Assembly (NCBI GenBank): GCA_016808115.1
Contig: JAEQBH010000659.1
Coordinates: forward strand, 372,001 to 436,000
Length of the DNA stretch: 64,000 bases
Source: Tetrastigma voinierianum
Taxonomy: Eukaryota > Streptophyta > Magnoliopsida > Vitales > Vitaceae
Reading direction: 5' to 3'
Position numbers and translations under genes: made by a program. The notes below the pieces were generated by a model. It saw nothing but the letters and a program-made list of their open reading frames with translations. It was not told the origin of the DNA and ran no database searches. Positions 59,580 through 64,000 of the stretch are shown one piece after another. Positions within the stretch are counted from its first letter, which is position 1. Each line of letters begins with the position of its first letter.

Positions 59580-60800
59580 GTGGGGCTTGTGCTCCCCCCA
59601 GGCCACTCCTTAGGCCTTTGGAGGCTCTTGAAAGCAGGCGGAGCTTAGAGAAATGCTAGGTTAGTTGCTCCAAATTCAGGCAGCACTGCAGAGCAAACCC
59701 TTGTGCCATGCGATTTATGTGCGATTTGCCATCACTTCTTTGAGGTACAGTGGCAAAATTGTATGGTAACCATCTTTCTAAGTTTTGCGGGACGGTGATA
59801 GGGTGTAGCTATGTTGGGTGTTTTCGCGGTTTGGTTGTCACAGCCAGGTATATACCATGACGTGAAGGTGGAGTCGAGGTCTGGCAGCGATGTCCGGTTG
59901 TTGTTGACTTTGAAGTAGTGATCAGTGGGGCTGTTATTTCTTCCTTCCATTACCCTCCTGCACCGACGTTGGAGGTTTCTTCTTCCTCATAATGCATGTT
60001 ACCATAGTGCCAGGGCTCTTGCAGTTCTCAGGAGGATCTTCTGTGGTTCACTCTTCGATTCCTCTATTTGTAATTGACTTGTTAAGCTTACAAATAGTGT
60101 CGGTCAGGCACTCTTATCAGATTCTCCTCCTCTTGATGATAAGTGGGTTGAGTGAGCTTTGAGATGGATTCTGGGATGTCAAATTTTGATCAATTTCGCT
60201 TTGGAACCCATCCAGTCCTTGTTAGGGGAGCTCTCCCTTTGTCTCGAGATTTCCACTATTAACTGAACATTCATACCTATTGCATCTCCCAAATTGTCAT
60301 GTTGCTCAAATTCAGGATGTGCTAGCAGGGGATAAGGGTGGTGATTATTCTGTGGCAGGGAAGTTGAGGTAAAATGTGGAGGAAGCGAGAAAGGAGATAT
60401 ATATAAGTTGAGGAACACATTAGCAAACGGTGCACTCATCATTAGTCCCCATATTACCTCTTAAGACATATGGGTTTGGTTTCTCTCTACAGTTCTTTGC
60501 CATACATGGAAGTTCACTATGATCCCTCTGTTATCATGTATAACCACCAGGTTCACTCTACTGAGTGCTCCCAGCCATAACATTATTCATTTTGAGTTCT
60601 ACATTCAGTGCAGCTGGAACCATAAATCTGCCAATAAATAAAACAACCTGAAATGACCACACGTGACTTTTCTTTTTTTTTTTTTTTTTTTTATAAGAAA
60701 TGAAAATAAAATAAAAAATGATAGTAAATATAAAGAAATTCACTAACCTGCTTGTGATGAGGATCATAGTGTTCCATGACTTGTCAAGTACACTTAAGGC
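59580..60800 (-). pseudogene. E shortened gag remnant
   Basis: Minus reading from the PBS side. After a poly-A/T tract (60670-60692) a leader word like the gag start of A appears near 60620. The ORF 60179-60442 then carries HPEFEQHDNLGDAIGMNVQ, which aligns with the LEQAILNLSKVV...INVQ coiled-coil part of gag in A and B, followed by a decayed RIDGLE-like piece. The capsid core is missing, so gag has an internal deletion. The later part (59732-59950 and on to 59600) matches nothing I recognise. Confidence 0.55.
60670..60692. repeat. Homopolymer T tract
   Basis: About 22 T after CTTTTC, between the E PBS and gag. Length is likely unreliable in any assembly. Confidence 0.8.
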
Positions 60801-60823
60801 ACCATCCACAAACAGCGACGCCA
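60801..60823 (-). other. E primer-binding site
   Basis: Minus strand reads TGGCGTCGCTGTTTGTGGAT, a decayed tRNA-Asp complement, next to the LTR end at 60826. Confidence 0.72.
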
Positions 60824-60825
60824 TT

Positions 60826-62330
60826 TGATTAAATTGCCCGCAGTAGGGTGATCGGAATAACCAAAATTTATATCCTAAGTTCCTCACAGAAAGTGATCAA
60901 GCTCTACTGATATAGTGAGTGGGTCGAACAGGGATAGGTTTCTTCACATACAGAAAATGATTTGAGTGAAGTCAAAAGTGGTGAATTAAATTTGGATTTT
61001 TAAGGTTTGGGTAAAAGCAGGGGTGGTTGGTTGCAAGCGAAATAAATACAAATCAAATCATAAATGAGAACTCCTTGAAGCATTGGGCCACTGGTTTAGG
61101 GTTCTAAGGCATTCAACATGTCCTCGGGTCTTTTTCCTCGCGTTGGGGAGGATGACATATAGTCATTTCGAACCGGCTCTTCATTTAGCATTAAAACCTA
61201 AACTCAAAATTCTTTTCTTCAAAACAGCCATAAATTTGCTACACACAATGTTCAACCAGGTCCAAAAATATTCTTTAAGTTTTAACACTGCGGGGCGCTC
61301 ATAAATGGCCTGACTAAATGGGCATCGGTGGATCTAACGGGTAAACATCGCTTCAGGAACCTTGAAAACTGCAAATCTGCATCCACTGGGGTGTATCATG
61401 GTGGACTAGAAGAACTAAGCAGTGAGGTCTGAAAGCAAAAAAAAGAATAATGCTTGCATTTAGCTTATGAGGGCAGTGTTTTTACATGAAAACATTCGCA
61501 ATGGCCCTCTCTTTGAGGAGGAAGAAATTCTGGCAAACATCCTCTGGGTTTGTCATCCTCGAGAGGAGTGTTTTGAATGTGAAAATAAAGAAAAAGAAGG
61601 AGAAGAGAAAAAAGCGTAACCTAAAACAAAAATTGCATGTCTGAAAGAATTAAGTTGAGGTTACAAGTTGTGGGAAGATATATGATGCTTGATATTAAAA
61701 CAGTAAGGATACTAAATGTGGGAGGATTCTGGTAGAATGAAGATAGAGTGTTGGCATTGATGGTTTGGATCAAAGCATTAAAGCCAGAGGCAGGGATGTG
61801 CACCGTATCCGGGGGTTTCGGTATCATGTGAAATTACAGGCATAAACGAAATGCAAGTACAAGCTATGCACGAGTAATTTTAAGCTAAGCTAATGAAATT
61901 TAAGCTAACAGCGAAAATTTTATATGCATTCATTGGGATTGCGAAAATTTTCGCTATGCCACTAGCGAAATTCCTTTGTTCTCTCTCCTGACTCTTTGTT
62001 CCATTGGCACATTTGTTCACGCATCTGCATCACGCATCCTGCTGACTTCAGCATTTTTCTATTTTCTTCACCTTTAAATTCTTCATTCTGACTTCTTTGA
62101 AATTGATATAAGACCATATGAAATTGGAGTGAAATCAACCCGACTTTGGTTATGATTGGATTGACATGATAATTTGGCTTCCAATTCTGAAAACTATAAA
62201 AAACGACCTCGAAATGCAATTAGAAATTTAATGGGACAGAACATGTCAATTGGGTTAATTATAACAATTGAAGCTCACAAAAAGCTCAAGCCTATTAAAA
62301 AATAGGGTTCAATACTTTGAGCCTTTAATC
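60826..62330 (-). repeat. E 5' LTR
   Basis: Matches 55843-57344 along its length, with leader hairpin near 61540-61565 and decayed boxes at 61840-61970. The plus-strand right edge CTTTAATC joins RT sequence of D. The ORFs at 61083-61304, 61621-61827 and 61962-62219 are LTR sequence. Confidence 0.88.
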
Positions 62331-63360
62331 GATTCTTATCAAGAATAGGTACCCTTTCTGGGGATTAATGATTTATTTGATCAAGCGAGAGGTATGGGTT
62401 TACTTTCCGAAGATAGATCTACGCATTGGTTATCATCGATTGAGGTTAGGGAGGCGGAGAAATATCCTTAAGGCGACATTTAGAGATAGCGATATATGAC
62501 GTTTGCAGTTATGTGATTAACAAAATTGTGATATCAGTGACATTCTATGGATCTCATCACATTGAATTGTTCCGACGACTTCAGATGGATTGTTATGTTG
62601 TTGACAACGTTTTGGATCTACTCATGCCAGGGCACATGAGATCATGGATTGTTCTAAGTCTTGAGACATCAATTGTATGTATTCGTGGTGGTGCAAAAAC
62701 TTCCCAAAATCGAAATTCTTAAAGGGGCATGTGGTGTCGGCTTTAGGTGTATCTGTGGACCCATATAAAGTTGAGGTAATTAGGAGTTAGGGAAATGAAG
62801 TCGGTCTTCAAGATCGTGAGTTTTTGGGATTTTGAGAACCTTCAGAGTTCATTGATGACTTATCTCGACTAGGCACCTATAAGCAGTTGACACAGGAGTG
62901 AGGTTAGTCTGGAACACTCACAGAAAACGTCAGGGATCTTAGAGAAAGGTTTCCTTCAGCTCATTACGATGATTCTAAAGGAGACAGAGGAATTGCAGTG
63001 CTGTTGTGATCTCTAAGGCGGACTTGGATGTTTTGATGCAGTCTGGGAGGGTAGTGGCTTATGGTTCTCGAGGTTAAGAACCGTGAACATGGACTACCCC
63101 ACTTGCGTGACATGGAGTTAAGTGGCCATTGTCTTTGCATGAGGTTTGCGGCGCCACTATCACCTCCACGATGAGGCGGAGTTTGAGGTGTTTTGGACCC
63201 ACGAGAGTCGAAGTACATTTTACAATGGGACCTTAACACGTAACTACAGAGACAACGTGGATGAGATGATATCTACAGGAAGACTAGACTTCACTTTGCA
63301 TTCGATCTTGGTAAGGAAAATGTGGTGGTGGATGCACTCAGCTAGAAGTCATGAGAGTGT
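62331..63360 (+). pseudogene. D RT (remainder) and RNase H remnant
   Basis: Resumes with an IKNRYP-like word (62337-62354), then a NDLFDQARGM piece (62366-62395), SKIDLR-like and GYHRLRL words (62407-62446), KGHVVSALGVSVDPYKVE (62720-62775) and a later YPTC...VAIVFA stretch. RNase H shows RRHYHLHDEAEFEVFWTHES (63149-63207), where the family has TDHKS, so the Asp is lost. ENVVVDALS (63319-63345) marks the RNase H end. Stops and shifts throughout. Confidence 0.88.
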
Positions 63361-64000
63361 GCAGCCCTCTTGGCTCAAGGAGTGTGGATGCTCATTATGG
63401 AAAGTTAAGTGTCCTCTGAGGTTTAGAGTGAGAGTACCTTGGAGAGTTTAGGGCTACTTTCTCTGGCTGGAGTAGAGTGATCGTCTAGGGACCGCCGGCC
63501 AAGGAGATATTATCTCACAGGGCCAAGACAGGTCGGATACATGTAGCCCGAAGGGTTATCTTCATTCCACTGATTGGATCTAGTCTTGATTGCCAGAGGA
63601 AGATTCGTGATTTACAGTCTATTCAATCGGGAAGATCCTCGAGAGTTTCCATTGCTCTGAAATACCATGTGCATCTGAGCTGCTGAGATCACCATAATCT
63701 TTTATTACTTCGTATTCTTTGGAGTGGGATGAAGATTATGGTACCTAAGAGATCATGTCTTCTTAAAAGTGATGCCTAAGAGAGGAGTGGTCGGGTTACG
63801 CGAGTGAGAAGTCACATCACCCGAGATATATAGGGCCTTGAGGGTACTCGAGGGGGTCACGTCTGAGTTAACACAGGTTGGCGTTACCACCAAGCCTGGG
63901 TTAATTCATGGAAGTATATTCATGTCTCATGCTCAGAAAACCCCATCAGTTGACTCATCGCTGTAGATTAAAGTGAAGGCTTGTCGTTGATCAGATGGAA
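63361..64000 (+). pseudogene. D sequence after RNase H, probable integrase region
   Basis: By position this should be integrase, but I see no HHCC or DDE landmark. The open stretch 63146-63451 spans the RNase H end. Later text has no clear frame. It runs off the window. Confidence 0.4.

Larger units (their letters stand above)
55843..62330 (-). mobile_element. Short Athila-like element E, inserted in D RT
   Basis: Two complete LTRs (1502 and 1505 bases), PPT and PBS, all on the minus strand, within 6.5 kb. The internal region (3.5 kb) keeps only a shortened gag and noncoding modules; protease, pol and the GC-rich block are absent. Flanks gattg (55838-55842) and gattc (62331-62335) are a likely target duplication with one difference, and the RT of D resumes directly after. 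Confidence 0.88.
22899..64000 (+). mobile_element. Tekay-like chromovirus element D, split by B and E, 3' end outside window
   Basis: Pieces: 22899-26728 (5' LTR, PBS, gag), 54935-55842 (protease and start of RT), 62331-64000 (rest of RT, RNase H and beyond). Gag, protease and RT resume in the correct order across the insertions, which supports one original element. The tRNA-iMet PBS, long LTR and gag-protease-RT pattern fit Tekay/Del-type chromoviruses. The chromodomain end and 3' LTR would lie beyond 64000. Confidence 0.85.

Overview
This window looks like plant nuclear DNA, probably gene-poor heterochromatin of a flowering plant. I found no host gene, no rRNA or tRNA gene and no bacterial-type signal. 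Nearly everything is LTR retrotransposon, much of it decayed by stops, frameshifts and CpG transitions. Evidence: repeated 1.5-2.9 kb LTRs, primer-binding sites matching the 3' ends of tRNA-Asp and tRNA-iMet, polypurine tracts, and recognisable gag, protease, RT, RNase H and integrase remnants of Ty3/gypsy (Athila and Tekay-like) and Ty1/copia. Names F, G0, G1, G2, A, B, C, D and E are mine.

Layout. 1-663: minus-strand LTR of an Athila-like element (F). 664-1578: end of a second LTR type plus PBS (G0). 1579-21851: full-length Athila-type element G1 (+) with 5' LTR, gag, protease, RT/RNase H (split by a solo LTR), integrase, a downstream ORF resembling the 'putative plant transposon protein' family, PPT, and a 3' LTR that holds a reversed solo LTR. 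21852-21930: a second copy of the G1 leader, as in a tandem element sharing an LTR (G2). About 21985-22898: Ty1/copia integrase remnant. 22899-64000: chromovirus (Tekay-like) element D (+), split twice. B (26729-54934, +) sits in the D gag, and E (55843-62330, -) sits in the D RT. B is itself split by C (30042-39496, -) and A (40861-50431, +). This is a three-level nest, D[B[C,A],E]. The 3' end of D lies beyond the window.

A, B and C form one family. Each has an LTR of about 1.5-1.6 kb, a tRNA-Asp type PBS, gag and aspartic protease, then a GC-rich CpG-dense coding-like block, a conserved 3' noncoding part with a long purine tract, and a PPT. None has RT or integrase, in three independent copies, so the family looks non-autonomous. 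E is a shorter derivative. G1 is the only Athila-type copy here with a full pol and could be the kind of element that supplies RT and integrase.

The most unusual signal is non-coding. G-type LTRs carry arrays of the perfect palindrome TGTCGCGACA, often as pairs 19-20 bases apart. The other LTR family carries a different near-palindrome, GCGAAAATTTCGC, in a 20-base period just upstream of its TATA box. Both motifs recur inside elements: the first between pol and the downstream ORF of G1, the second inside E. Two unrelated palindromes with the same spacing suggest a shared regulatory architecture, perhaps sites for an element-encoded or host dimeric protein, or transcript hairpins.
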